Assembly (NCBI GenBank): GCA_022567895.1
Contig: JADFGC010000002.1
Coordinates: forward strand, 1 to 41,405
DNA length: 41,405 nucleotides
DNA from: DRGT01 sp022567895
GTDB lineage: Archaea > Thermoproteota > Nitrososphaeria > Nitrososphaerales > Nitrosopumilaceae
Direction of reading: 5' to 3'
Positions 33,479 through 40,107 of the stretch are shown one piece after another; the stretch's first letter is position 1, and every line of letters starts with the position of its first letter. The notes beneath the pieces are model-generated. The model saw only the letters and a program-made list of their open reading frames with translations, did no database searches and was not told the DNA's origin. The position numbers and the translations under genes were made by a program.

Positions 33479-34804
33479 CTAGCCTAATCCCATCCGGCGA
33501 AGTGCGCCTTGCATTTGCCGTCCTTTAGATGCCTTCATCATGCTTTTAGAATTCTTGTAATTTTTCATTAGTTCCTTAACCTCATGTTCAGGCCATCCTG
33601 AACCACGTGCAATTCTCTTAATTCTTGAGGAGTTTAGTAGGTCAGGGTCTGCTTTTTCTTGTTTTGTCATACTTTGAATTATGTATCTCCACCTCTCAAC
33701 TCGTCCTTCCATTTGATCAAGTTGATCATCTTTTACCATTCCAGACAGACCTGGCATACTATCCAAAAATCCTCGAAGTGAACCAACTTTTGTTACTTGT
33801 TCTAATTGATAAAAGAAATCTTCCATATTCATTTTTCCGCTGGAGATTCGTTTTAATCGAACATCATCTGCTTCGCTTTCTAATCTTTTTGCAAGTTCTA
33901 AAACTGCTTTTACATCACCCATACCCAATAATCTTCCGACAAATCGTGTTGGGGAAAATTGTTCTAAATCATCAATTCTTTCACCAGTACCAATGTACAT
34001 GATTTGTGCTCCAGTAGCAGCAGATGCTGCAATTGCTCCACCACCTTTTGCAGAACTATCAAGTTTTGTGATAATTATTCCACCAATAGGAACTATCTTA
34101 TGAAATGCATCAGCTTGATTGAAACATTGTTGTCCTATAGTTCCATCAATTACAAGTAATACAAGATCTGGGTCAGCTACTTTGTTAATTTCTTTCATTT
34201 CGTTTAACAGGTCTTTTTCCTCTTTGTGACGACCTGCAGTATCAATCAAAACAACATCAAGATTGGAATTTTCAAAATGTTTTAAACCATTTTTGATTAA
34301 TTGTGGAGAATCTTTGTTTTTTTCGTCTCCATACACTTCCACATTTGCTTTTTCACACATCGTTTTTAGTTGCACGAGCGCACCTGGCCTAAAAGTATCT
34401 GCACCAATAACACCTACTTTGTATCCTTGTTTGGTCAAAAACTTGGCAAGTTTTGAAGTGATTGTAGTTTTTCCGCTTCCCTGAATTCCCAGCATCAAGA
34501 CCTTGTTCATTGTTCCAGGTTTGAAAGAAAATTCAGTTTCATTTCCTAGAAGTTTTGCTAGTTCATCATACAGAATTTTTACAATATGGTCTTTTCTTGA
34601 AAGGCCAGGGGGGGGATTTTCGTTAAGAGATCTTTCTTCAAGCTTTTTTGTAATCTCAAGTACTAGACGAACGTTAACATCTGATTGTAAAAGTGCTCTC
34701 TGAACATCTTTAGATAATTCCTTGATTAGTTCTTCATCTATTCCCGAAGAGTTTACTAGTTTCTTTATTGCAGCTCTTAGGTTTGTCTTAAGATTATCTA
34801 GCAC
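33479..34804 (-). CDS. srp54: Signal recognition particle 54 kDa GTPase
   Basis: Targets ribosomes making membrane proteins. The 441-residue protein has the N domain (1-85) and the G domain with P-loop GIQGSGKTT (106-114), DTAGRHKEE and TKLDSSAKGGG. The C-terminal M domain (about 300-441) has the RNA-binding SSRIKRIARGSG. It overlaps the dph6 gene by 11 bp, so translation is likely coupled. Confidence 0.97.
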   Translation of the reverse strand: MLDNLKTNLRAAIKKLVNSSGIDEELIKELSKDVQRALLQSDVNVRLVLEITKKLEERSLNENPPPGLSRKDHIVKILYDELAKLLGNETEFSFKPGTMNKVLMLGIQGSGKTTITSKLAKFLTKQGYKVGVIGADTFRPGALVQLKTMCEKANVEVYGDEKNKDSPQLIKNGLKHFENSNLDVVLIDTAGRHKEEKDLLNEMKEINKVADPDLVLLVIDGTIGQQCFNQADAFHKIVPIGGIIITKLDSSAKGGGAIAASAATGAQIMYIGTGERIDDLEQFSPTRFVGRLLGMGDVKAVLELAKRLESEADDVRLKRISSGKMNMEDFFYQLEQVTKVGSLRGFLDSMPGLSGMVKDDQLDQMEGRVERWRYIIQSMTKQEKADPDLLNSSRIKRIARGSGWPEHEVKELMKNYKNSKSMMKASKGRQMQGALRRMGLG

Positions 34805-35486
34805 GGTGATCTAATTCTGCGTCGAGTATTTCAAACCTTCCTCGTATTCCATCCCAAAATTTTCTAGAGTTAAGAATTTTGAGTGGTTGAGAAAAGAGTG
34901 GACAATCAACTACTAAGGTTTCAGCTTCCCCCCCTTCAAAATTTACATTAAATCCATATTTTTTTCCCAATTGTTCTAACTTTGAAAGATCTTCTAGGTT
35001 GATTTCTTTTCCCAACCATGTTTCATCTAATCCATCAGATGAAACACTTGTAATAATAAAATGGAAACCAGATTCAATCAAATTTTTCATGTATTCAATC
35101 TGATCTTTATGCCATAAAGGAGAAATTAATTTCAGGTTTAATTTAGAACAGGCTTTTTCAAAAATATTTTTTTGAAATTCGCTGAGAATTCCACCATGCA
35201 CCAAACCATCAACACCATATTCAGATTTTGCTTTTTTCAGAACTTCTTCTAGTAAAGATTCTTCAATTTCAGTTTCATTAGACTCCGACTTGATGTACAA
35301 TTGTGGAATGTCCATGGATTTAGATTGTAATTTTGTAATCTCTATGTTAGGAAAATGCAACAATTTACTTTCATCAGATAATGGAAGAATTGTTATCAAA
35401 CATTGAATTTGATGTCTTTCTTGTTTTGCTTTGTAGATTGAATAAGTACTGTCTTTTCCCCCAGAAAATAACGATACTAGATTCAT
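34794..35486 (-). CDS. dph6: Diphthine-ammonia ligase (Dph6)
   Basis: Amidates diphthine on elongation factor 2, the last step of diphthamide synthesis. The 230-residue ATP-pyrophosphatase-fold protein has the PP-loop FSGGKDSTYS (8-17), GLVHGGILSEFQK, SPLWHKDQ and the C-terminal FEGGEAETLVVDCPLF. It is flanked by srp54 and aIF5A, so three translation-linked genes lie together, two of them tied to unusual residue modifications (diphthamide, hypusine). Confidence 0.93.
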   Translation of the reverse strand: MNLVSLFSGGKDSTYSIYKAKQERHQIQCLITILPLSDESKLLHFPNIEITKLQSKSMDIPQLYIKSESNETEIEESLLEEVLKKAKSEYGVDGLVHGGILSEFQKNIFEKACSKLNLKLISPLWHKDQIEYMKNLIESGFHFIITSVSSDGLDETWLGKEINLEDLSKLEQLGKKYGFNVNFEGGEAETLVVDCPLFSQPLKILNSRKFWDGIRGRFEILDAELDHRAR

Positions 35487-35609
35487 TTCATTTATTGAGA
35501 AATTGTTTTCGTAGATAACTTTTGAATAATATTATGCAACGGATGCTTCAAAACTCATAATCGTCATCAAATATCAGACGGCTTTTCCGAATCATCATCA
35601 GCATCCAGA

Positions 35610-36020
35610 TTAACCTTTTATTCGCATTATTTTAGTTCTATCCATAACTTTCCAATATTCAACATTCTGAGCATTTTCCAATTTTCCTTTTACTTCGTCA
35701 TCGACCATAGTGACATCTATGGTTTCAAAGGTTTCAGAATCCATGATTTGGAAATTTTCACCGGTGATGGATATGATTTGGCCAATTCTTTTGTCTATTA
35801 GAGGAACATGAATCTGCATACTGACAGGTCCTACATGAGGACGTTTTTGGTTATCAAAAATGCCAACCCCAACAATTCTAGCTTTGGCAGAACCATGTTT
35901 TCCTGGTTTACTAGTATCATATTCAGAAATTCTACATGGTTCTCCTGTTGGTTGATCAGATACAGGAAGTAGAATGTATGAGCCTATTTTCAAAGAACCT
36001 AAATCAGCTGGCTTACTCAT
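35610..36020 (-). CDS. eif5a: Translation initiation factor aIF5A
   Basis: Helps ribosomes through difficult peptide bonds. The 136-residue protein has the modification loop SKPGKHGSAKAR with K41 as the hypusine/deoxyhypusine site, then the OB-fold domain (VPLIDKRIGQIISI...). ATG 36020 (MSKPADLGSLKIGS) is chosen over the ATG 33 bp upstream because archaeal IF5A starts there and a TATA box (36041-36050) lies 21-30 nt before it, inside the longer frame. Confidence 0.95.
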   Translation of the reverse strand: MSKPADLGSLKIGSYILLPVSDQPTGEPCRISEYDTSKPGKHGSAKARIVGVGIFDNQKRPHVGPVSMQIHVPLIDKRIGQIISITGENFQIMDSETFETIDVTMVDDEVKGKLENAQNVEYWKVMDRTKIMRIKG

Positions 36021-36040
36021 GAAGGAAACAGGCTTGTGTG

Positions 36041-36050
36041 GAATATTTAA
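36041..36050 (-). promoter_or_regulatory. TATA box of aIF5A
   Basis: The minus-strand sequence TTAAATATTC lies 21-30 nt before ATG 36020, fixing a leaderless start. The 303 bp from here to 36324 hold no gene that I can support; they are AT-rich, with divergent promoters at the two ends. Confidence 0.6.
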
Positions 36051-36323
36051 CAATTACCAACGCAAATTGAGCTGAATACATTTTGAAAAATGATCTTTTT
36101 TGGATTTTGATCTACAAAACACTGTGATTATAGAATGTGAATCTACAATTACAATCGAATCTACCAAGATTCAATACAATGTTGTCCGAGTTTAGTTCTC
36201 ATGCAGGGCTTTTGTAAATTAGTTAAAGCCTACATTCTCAGTTTGTATTAAATATTAATCTAAAAAAAAATTTGAAACACTAAAATTTCAGAACTACCTA
36301 TACATAATGGTGAGATCTAAATC

Positions 36324-36824
36324 ATGAGTACAACTACACAGAAACCAAAAATCCAGTCAATACCACAGAAACCAAAAATACAGTCAACACCACAAAAACC
36401 AGAATCTCAAAGTGCCAAAGAAACAAATGATATCTATTCTGTCTGTCAACAAAGCATTGACAAATACTTTAAAGAGGCAAAAGCAAATGCTGCCATTTAC
36501 CTGCAATCAGTATCAGATCTTCAACAAGAAATAGTTGAATCAAGGAAGAATAATGTCGAGTCTGCAATTTTACTTCAAAAAACTATAGCAGATAAGTTGG
36601 GAACTAACATCAAACTCCCTGATGAATCACTCGATATTATAACAAATTTTGCGGAACAAACTACCAAGGCTTGGAACTTGCAAAACCAACTTACGCGCAC
36701 GTCTCTTGAAACGCTTTCTAAGAACATTCAAGCATTCAATGATAGCTCACAAACATTTGCTGAGATGAATGGCAAACTAATAGACTTTTGGGCATCGATA
36801 ATTAAGCAAAAAAACCAAGAATAG
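36324..36824 (+). CDS. Phasin-like helical protein with N-terminal repeat
   Basis: A 166-residue protein. The N-terminal 30 residues are a proline/glutamine/lysine repeat (PQKPKIQS units). The rest is one long amphipathic helical region (SIDKYFKEAKANAAIYLQSV, TKAWNLQNQLTRTSLETLSK) with the spacing seen in phasins and PhaE-like proteins that coat polyhydroxyalkanoate granules. Thaumarchaeota encode PHA synthase genes, so a granule protein is plausible. No polymer enzyme is in this window, so this remains inference. A TATA-like CTATACATAA sits about 25 nt upstream of the ATG. Confidence 0.65.
   Translation: MSTTTQKPKIQSIPQKPKIQSTPQKPESQSAKETNDIYSVCQQSIDKYFKEAKANAAIYLQSVSDLQQEIVESRKNNVESAILLQKTIADKLGTNIKLPDESLDIITNFAEQTTKAWNLQNQLTRTSLETLSKNIQAFNDSSQTFAEMNGKLIDFWASIIKQKNQE
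36338..36412. repeat. 27-bp tandem repeat at the start of the phasin-like gene
   Basis: Two nearly identical 27-base units (36338-36364 and 36365-36391, starting ACAGAAACCAAAAAT) and a diverged partial third encode the PQKPKIQS(I/T) repeats. Copy number could vary between strains. Confidence 0.75.
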
Positions 36825-36873
36825 TGGTGTTGTGATATGGTCATAAGGTATACTGCTATTGGTAATACTTTGA

Positions 36874-36900
36874 CCAATTAACAGTTCGTATCAAATGTTA
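36874..36900. repeat. Copy 1 of the recurring intergenic motif
   Basis: Plus-strand core AGTTCGTATCAAATG; on the minus strand it begins 20 nt after the stop of the cupredoxin gene. Conservation extends to both sides (CCAATTAAC...TTA). Confidence 0.6.
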
Positions 36901-36919
36901 AGGAAAAGGAACCGTAAGA

Positions 36920-37438
36920 CTACGCTGTTGGCAAAACCATCAGATATCCTTCCATTGCTGGACGATGAACATCACAAGACATTTTGAAAGTCCCTGCTAC
37001 GTCTGCTACAAATGAAATTTCTTTAAGCTCACCACGATGGATATCAAATTCATCAACATAATTTTCAATAGATATTTTGTGTAAAGCTCCGTTGATTCCC
37101 AACATTTTGATGTTTACAGTGTCCCCTTGATTCACTACAATTACAGAAGGTGAAAAGGTATATGTCTCTACAACCCATTTGCCTGTTTCGTCAGGAGGTT
37201 TTAATTCGTAGCCTTCACCCTCAGGCAGAGCTTCTGTCGGAAATGGCTCCTTTTCGATATTGGTGGATCCTTTTGGTTCAACGAGGTTGACGTAAATCGT
37301 TCGTTCGATTGGCTCTGAGCTAACAGTAGGTAATTGTTGTGTCGTCGTAGTTTGCGTTGCTGAATAGCCAATTGAAGCTATAGCAATCACGATCGCAGCT
37401 ATTGCGATTCCTATTGCTATGCCACTTATGTTAGCCAT
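36920..37438 (-). CDS. Membrane-anchored cupredoxin (type 1 copper protein)
   Basis: A 172-residue protein with an N-terminal hydrophobic anchor (about residues 4-25, glycine/alanine/isoleucine-rich), a Thr/Pro linker, then a plastocyanin-like domain. Copper ligands are visible: a His in GALHKISIENY and the C-terminal loop MSCDVHRPAMEGYLMV with Cys, His and Met in order CX2HX3M. Only one Cys is in the loop, so it is a mononuclear type 1 site, not CuA. Such anchored cupredoxins probably replace cytochrome c as electron carriers in ammonia-oxidising archaea. It seems to have its own promoter. Confidence 0.88.
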   Translation of the reverse strand: MANISGIAIGIAIAAIVIAIASIGYSATQTTTTQQLPTVSSEPIERTIYVNLVEPKGSTNIEKEPFPTEALPEGEGYELKPPDETGKWVVETYTFSPSVIVVNQGDTVNIKMLGINGALHKISIENYVDEFDIHRGELKEISFVADVAGTFKMSCDVHRPAMEGYLMVLPTA

Positions 37439-37501
37439 ATTATGTTATGATATCAAAATGATTTAAACAATGTTCTAATTGTTGCAAAAACTAATTTTTT
37501 A

Positions 37502-37528
37502 CTCGTTAACGGTTCGTATCAAATGTAA
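37502..37528. repeat. Copy 2 of the recurring intergenic motif
   Basis: Plus-strand core GGTTCGTATCAAATG, on the minus strand 27 nt after the stop of the winged-helix gene ending at 37555, and 64 nt upstream of the cupredoxin start. Confidence 0.6.
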
Positions 37529-37554
37529 TTTAAATAAAAAAAGAAATTAATTTT

Positions 37555-37836
37555 TTACGATTCTAGTCCAAAAGATTCTGCAATATCTGAGAATTTTTGA
37601 TAGGATTCTAGGTATTGTCTGCCTTTTGGTGTAATTACAAATGTGTTTTTTCCGTCATATTCAATTTTATTAATCAAACCAGCACCTGTCAAATTTTCAA
37701 CAAATTTTGTCAATCTCGAATGTGAGAGATTCGCTTTTCTTAGCAAGTGGGTTATCTTAATTCCCTCTTGACCATACTGTTCAGTTGTTGTAAGCAAATC
37801 AGCTACTATCTGGGAGCTATTTCTGTAAGTAAACAT
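37555..37836 (-). CDS. Winged-helix transcription regulator, paralogue A
   Basis: A 93-residue stand-alone winged helix: helices MFTYRNSSQIVADLL and GIKITHLLRKANLSHSR, recognition helix LTKFVENLTGAGLI, then the wing KIEYDGKNTFVITPKGRQYL. It has no ligand or dimerisation domain beyond a short C-terminal helix. It is nearly identical in its second half to the protein at 39035-39316, so the two arose by a fairly recent duplication. The target is unknown; it lies between a cupredoxin and a phasin-like gene. Confidence 0.82.
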   Translation of the reverse strand: MFTYRNSSQIVADLLTTTEQYGQEGIKITHLLRKANLSHSRLTKFVENLTGAGLINKIEYDGKNTFVITPKGRQYLESYQKFSDIAESFGLES

Positions 37837-37932
37837 GTTATGTCAGATTCCAAAATTAACTACGTTACTATGAAATAAAAATATAATCTAATTTTCATGA
37901 ATGTGACTTGAATAAAATAAAAGGATTCATTT

Positions 37933-38368
37933 ATGTTACCCTTTTCAAGAAATGAATTTGTGTCGGTAGCTAAACCCCCAACTGAATGGGAAAAATTATG
38001 GGAACAGTATATGGATTCTTATGAGGACTGGAAACAACTTTTCGAATCAGTTCAAAAAGCAAGTACAAACATGCACCAAAAATTCAATAATGTAATGGGG
38101 GAGGCAGAAAAAGAATCATCATCTGATACAATGAAACAGTTTGGTGAAAACTGGCAAAAGGCAATGAATCAAGCAGGAATTGATGCATTCAAAACATTTG
38201 GTGAGAGTTGGCAAAAGGCCATGAGTGAGGCTAGTTTTGGGATACAAGCAATTTACAGAAAACTGGCAAAAGACACTAAATGAACCAGGAATGGAGCAGC
38301 TGAAAGTATATGGTGAACTAATGAAAAAGTTTGCTGAAACTTGGAACAATATGTGGCCACAAAAATAA
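37933..38368 (+). CDS. Phasin-like repeat protein with an apparent frameshift
   Basis: An amphipathic helical protein with repeats of the type FGENWQKAMNQAGIDAFK (about residues 73-107). As read, it stops at 38283 after 116 residues. In the next frame the same repeat continues (QFTENWQKTLNEPGMEQLK ... WNNMWPQK) to TAA 38366-38368. Removing one base from TTTTGGG (38235-38241) joins them as ASFGYKQFTENWQK, a product of about 144 residues. It is similar in kind to the protein at 36324 and may coat storage granules; that role is inference. The indel may be an assembly error. Confidence 0.7.
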
Positions 38369-38398
38369 GATTAGAAACCAAATAGATTATTCAGTATT

Positions 38399-38425
38399 CC
38401 AATTTACAGTTCGTATCAAATATTG
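38399..38425. repeat. Copy 3 of the recurring intergenic motif
   Basis: Plus-strand core AGTTCGTATCAAATA, between two convergent genes: 31 nt after the phasin-like stop and 20 nt after the minus-strand stop at 38445. Confidence 0.6.
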
Positions 38426-38444
38426 ATTTTTCTTAGTCCTCAGA

Positions 38445-38786
38445 CTAAATTTTATTCAGATCTTTAATTTTTCCCATAACGTGGGGCCAATCTACGTTTT
38501 CTTCCCTTGCTTGAGCTATGGCATTTTTATACATTAATGCAAAAGCCCACTTTAAAATTTCACCCCAAATTGCTTTCAACGAGTCTTCATCTGTCCATAG
38601 AACACTCATTCTTACGGCGTTCATTGCAAAGATATTCTTAGCGTTTTCTTCTGGTTTTTTATTCCATTTTTCCAAAACACCATCACAAAATTCAAGGATT
38701 TCTTGCTTTGTTAGTACAAGTCTGTCGGGGTCAGATTCTTTTTGTAGTTTCTTCTTTGTCATACTTTTTTTTGGTTTTTTAGTCAT
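38445..38786 (-). CDS. Hypothetical helical protein with basic N-terminus
   Basis: A 113-residue protein beginning with the Lys-rich segment MTKKPKKSMTKKKLQKE, then a helical domain (LTKQEILEFCDGVLEKWNKK, VLWTDEDSLKAIWGEILKWA, REENVDWPHVMGKI). ATG 38786 is preferred; the frame is open 14 codons further up, but those are AT-rich, promoter-like sequence (TATTTATTATATTTATT). The regularly spaced Trp and acidic residues recall helical granule- or polymer-associated proteins, but I cannot name a family. Confidence 0.65.
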   Translation of the reverse strand: MTKKPKKSMTKKKLQKESDPDRLVLTKQEILEFCDGVLEKWNKKPEENAKNIFAMNAVRMSVLWTDEDSLKAIWGEILKWAFALMYKNAIAQAREENVDWPHVMGKIKDLNKI

Positions 38787-38840
38787 AATAATAAATATAA
38801 TAAATATCTCGTTGATAAGTATTATCAAATTAATTTTTTG

Positions 38841-39022
38841 TCTAAACTAATTGAAATTGAAAGAGGCATTCCTATTCTATATTTAAAATCGGATAAGGTG
38901 ATTGGCATATATCGTGTTAAATAATATAAAATTAATGATTGGTTTGACCGAGTCTAAACCCATTGAAATTAAACGAGGCATTCCTATTCTATATTTAAAA
39001 TCGGATAAGGTAATTGACATAT
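38841..39022. repeat. Imperfect 70-bp direct repeat, coding-like
   Basis: Copies at 38841-38910 and 38953-39022 match at 64 of 70 positions. Both are open in the plus frame and read S-K-x-IEI-x-RGIPILYLKSDKVI, with two of six differences silent. Neither copy belongs to a convincing gene: the first stops after 27 codons, and the second runs into the antisense of the winged-helix gene. They look like duplicated fragments of a lost gene or tiny paralogous peptides. Confidence 0.7.
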
Positions 39023-39034
39023 CAAATAACCTTT

Positions 39035-39316
39035 TTAGAGATCTAGTCCAAAAGATTCCGAAAAATCTGAAAACTTTTCGTATGACTCTAGGTATTGTCT
39101 ACCTTTTGGTGTAATTACAAATGTGTTTTTTCCGTCGTATTCAATTTTATTAATCAAACCAGCCCCAGTCAAATTTTCAACAAATTTTGTCAATCTTGAA
39201 TGTGGGAGATTCGCTTTTGACAGCAAGCGTGTTGTCTTTATTCCCTCTTGTCCAGACTGTTCAGTTGCTGTAAGCAAATCAGCTACTATCTGGGTGCTAT
39301 TTCTGTAAGTAACCAT
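39035..39316 (-). CDS. Winged-helix transcription regulator, paralogue B
   Basis: Ninety-three residues from ATG 39316 (MVTYRNSTQIVADLL), exactly the length of paralogue A; an upstream in-frame start would add six residues with no counterpart. The recognition helix and wing (LTKFVENLTGAGLI, DGKNTFVITPKGR) are identical to paralogue A, while the first helices differ (TTRLLSKANLPHSR against ITHLLRKANLSHSR). It is divergent from the Cys-rich gene at 39422, and the shared region holds three ATTACCA repeats, possible binding sites. Confidence 0.82.
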   Translation of the reverse strand: MVTYRNSTQIVADLLTATEQSGQEGIKTTRLLSKANLPHSRLTKFVENLTGAGLINKIEYDGKNTFVITPKGRQYLESYEKFSDFSESFGLDL

Positions 39317-39360
39317 ACAAAAACAGATCCTCAATCAATAGTTTATAAATCTTGGTTTTA

Positions 39361-39390
39361 ATTACCAGTCATTACCACTCATTACCAATA
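39361..39390. promoter_or_regulatory. Three tandem 10-bp repeats, possible operator
   Basis: ATTACCAGTC, ATTACCACTC and ATTACCAATA follow one another directly upstream of the TATA box at 39391. A 10-bp period puts them on one face of the helix, as for cooperative binding of a small winged-helix protein. The binder is not known; the divergent regulator at 39316 is the obvious candidate. Confidence 0.45.
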
Positions 39391-39400
39391 GTATATATAC
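39391..39400 (+). promoter_or_regulatory. TATA box for the Cys-rich mini-gene
   Basis: GTATATATAC lies 22-31 nt before ATG 39422. The spacing supports a leaderless start at 39422 rather than at TTG 39404. Confidence 0.6.
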
Positions 39401-39421
39401 ACCTTGAAAAAAGCAACTAGT

Positions 39422-39604
39422 ATGAGAATTGATTCATGTAAAAAGTGCGGACAGAAACTCATGATATCACGAGAATGTACTGTGTGTGATGAACCAATTG
39501 AGTTTCATTGCACTGAATGTAGAATAGTTAATGATGAACAAATTCATCTAAACTGCATTCTAGGTGCTTTTAACTACAATCTCCTAAAAGCAATCACTGT
39601 ATAG
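39422..39604 (+). CDS. Cys-rich zinc-binding mini-protein (60 residues)
   Basis: The 60-residue product has three CXXC pairs: SCKKCGQ, ECTVCDEP and HCTECRI, with further His and Cys in EQIHLNC. It is probably a zinc ribbon or double zinc knuckle for protein or nucleic-acid contact. ATG 39422 is chosen over the in-frame TTG 39404 because of the TATA spacing. It is the last gene with clear archaeal signals before the bacterial-looking end of the window. Confidence 0.68.
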   Translation: MRIDSCKKCGQKLMISRECTVCDEPIEFHCTECRIVNDEQIHLNCILGAFNYNLLKAITV

Positions 39605-39630
39605 TAAAACTAATCAGTTCTTCTTTGTTT

Positions 39631-40098
39631 TCAATAGAAATAAAGAAAGAAAATACTCGCCATCGAGCCCAGGAAGACAACAATCATAAGCGGAAAAAAT
39701 TTATCAACTAAAGTTGCAGCAGTAACTTGAAGCAGCGGCTTATTTTTAAATGCGATTGCACGACCAAAGTACTCGCCAACCCTCATAGGGGTTACAGCTC
39801 CGGCAGATAATCCATAAAATAGTGATGTTAATATTTTAGAATTTTTTGTTTCCGATAAAACTGTCTTACATGTAAGTTTCCATTTTAGAAATTGCAGGTA
39901 AATATTTACAAAGCCGAGTAAAAAAACAGTACTAATTAATAAAACATCCGCTTCACCTAAGGCTGTAACAATCTTGTTGTAATCCACATATGATATTAAG
40001 TAATATAAGATGCCGAGGGCTATAAAAAGTTTTGCAATTAAGATTAGCCATGACTTATATTTTGTAAATATATTTTCATAAACTAAATCAACAAACAT
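39631..40098 (-). pseudogene. Truncated flippase-like (LPG synthase/UPF0104-type) membrane protein
   Basis: A 155-residue protein with about four membrane helices and the family segments LFYGLSAGAVTPMRVGEYFGRA and VTAATLVDKFFPLM. Members of this flippase-like family (lysylphosphatidylglycerol synthase TM region/AglD type) are normally about 300-330 residues, so the C-terminal half is missing. The frame ends a few codons past the last recognisable part, right where archaeal sequence begins. This looks like a breakpoint, not natural length. It follows the radical SAM gene by 9 bp on the same strand. The sequence style suggests a Bacteroidota/Ignavibacteria-like source. Confidence 0.72.
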
Positions 40099-40107
40099 TA
40101 TAAATCT

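Noticed and set aside
35487..35609. 18-codon frame and acidic run between dph6 and aIF5A
   Set aside because: Too short, no promoter, and no recognisable pattern.
38902..39114. Open frame joining the second 70-bp repeat to the antisense of the winged-helix gene
   Set aside because: The second half is simply the complement of the regulator's C-terminus, so it is not a credible full gene; only the repeat part is reported.
39989..40098. CRISPR array, insertion sequence or prophage genes anywhere in the window
   Set aside because: No spaced direct repeats, transposase or integrase motifs, or phage proteins were seen; the repeats present are coding tandem repeats or single duplications.
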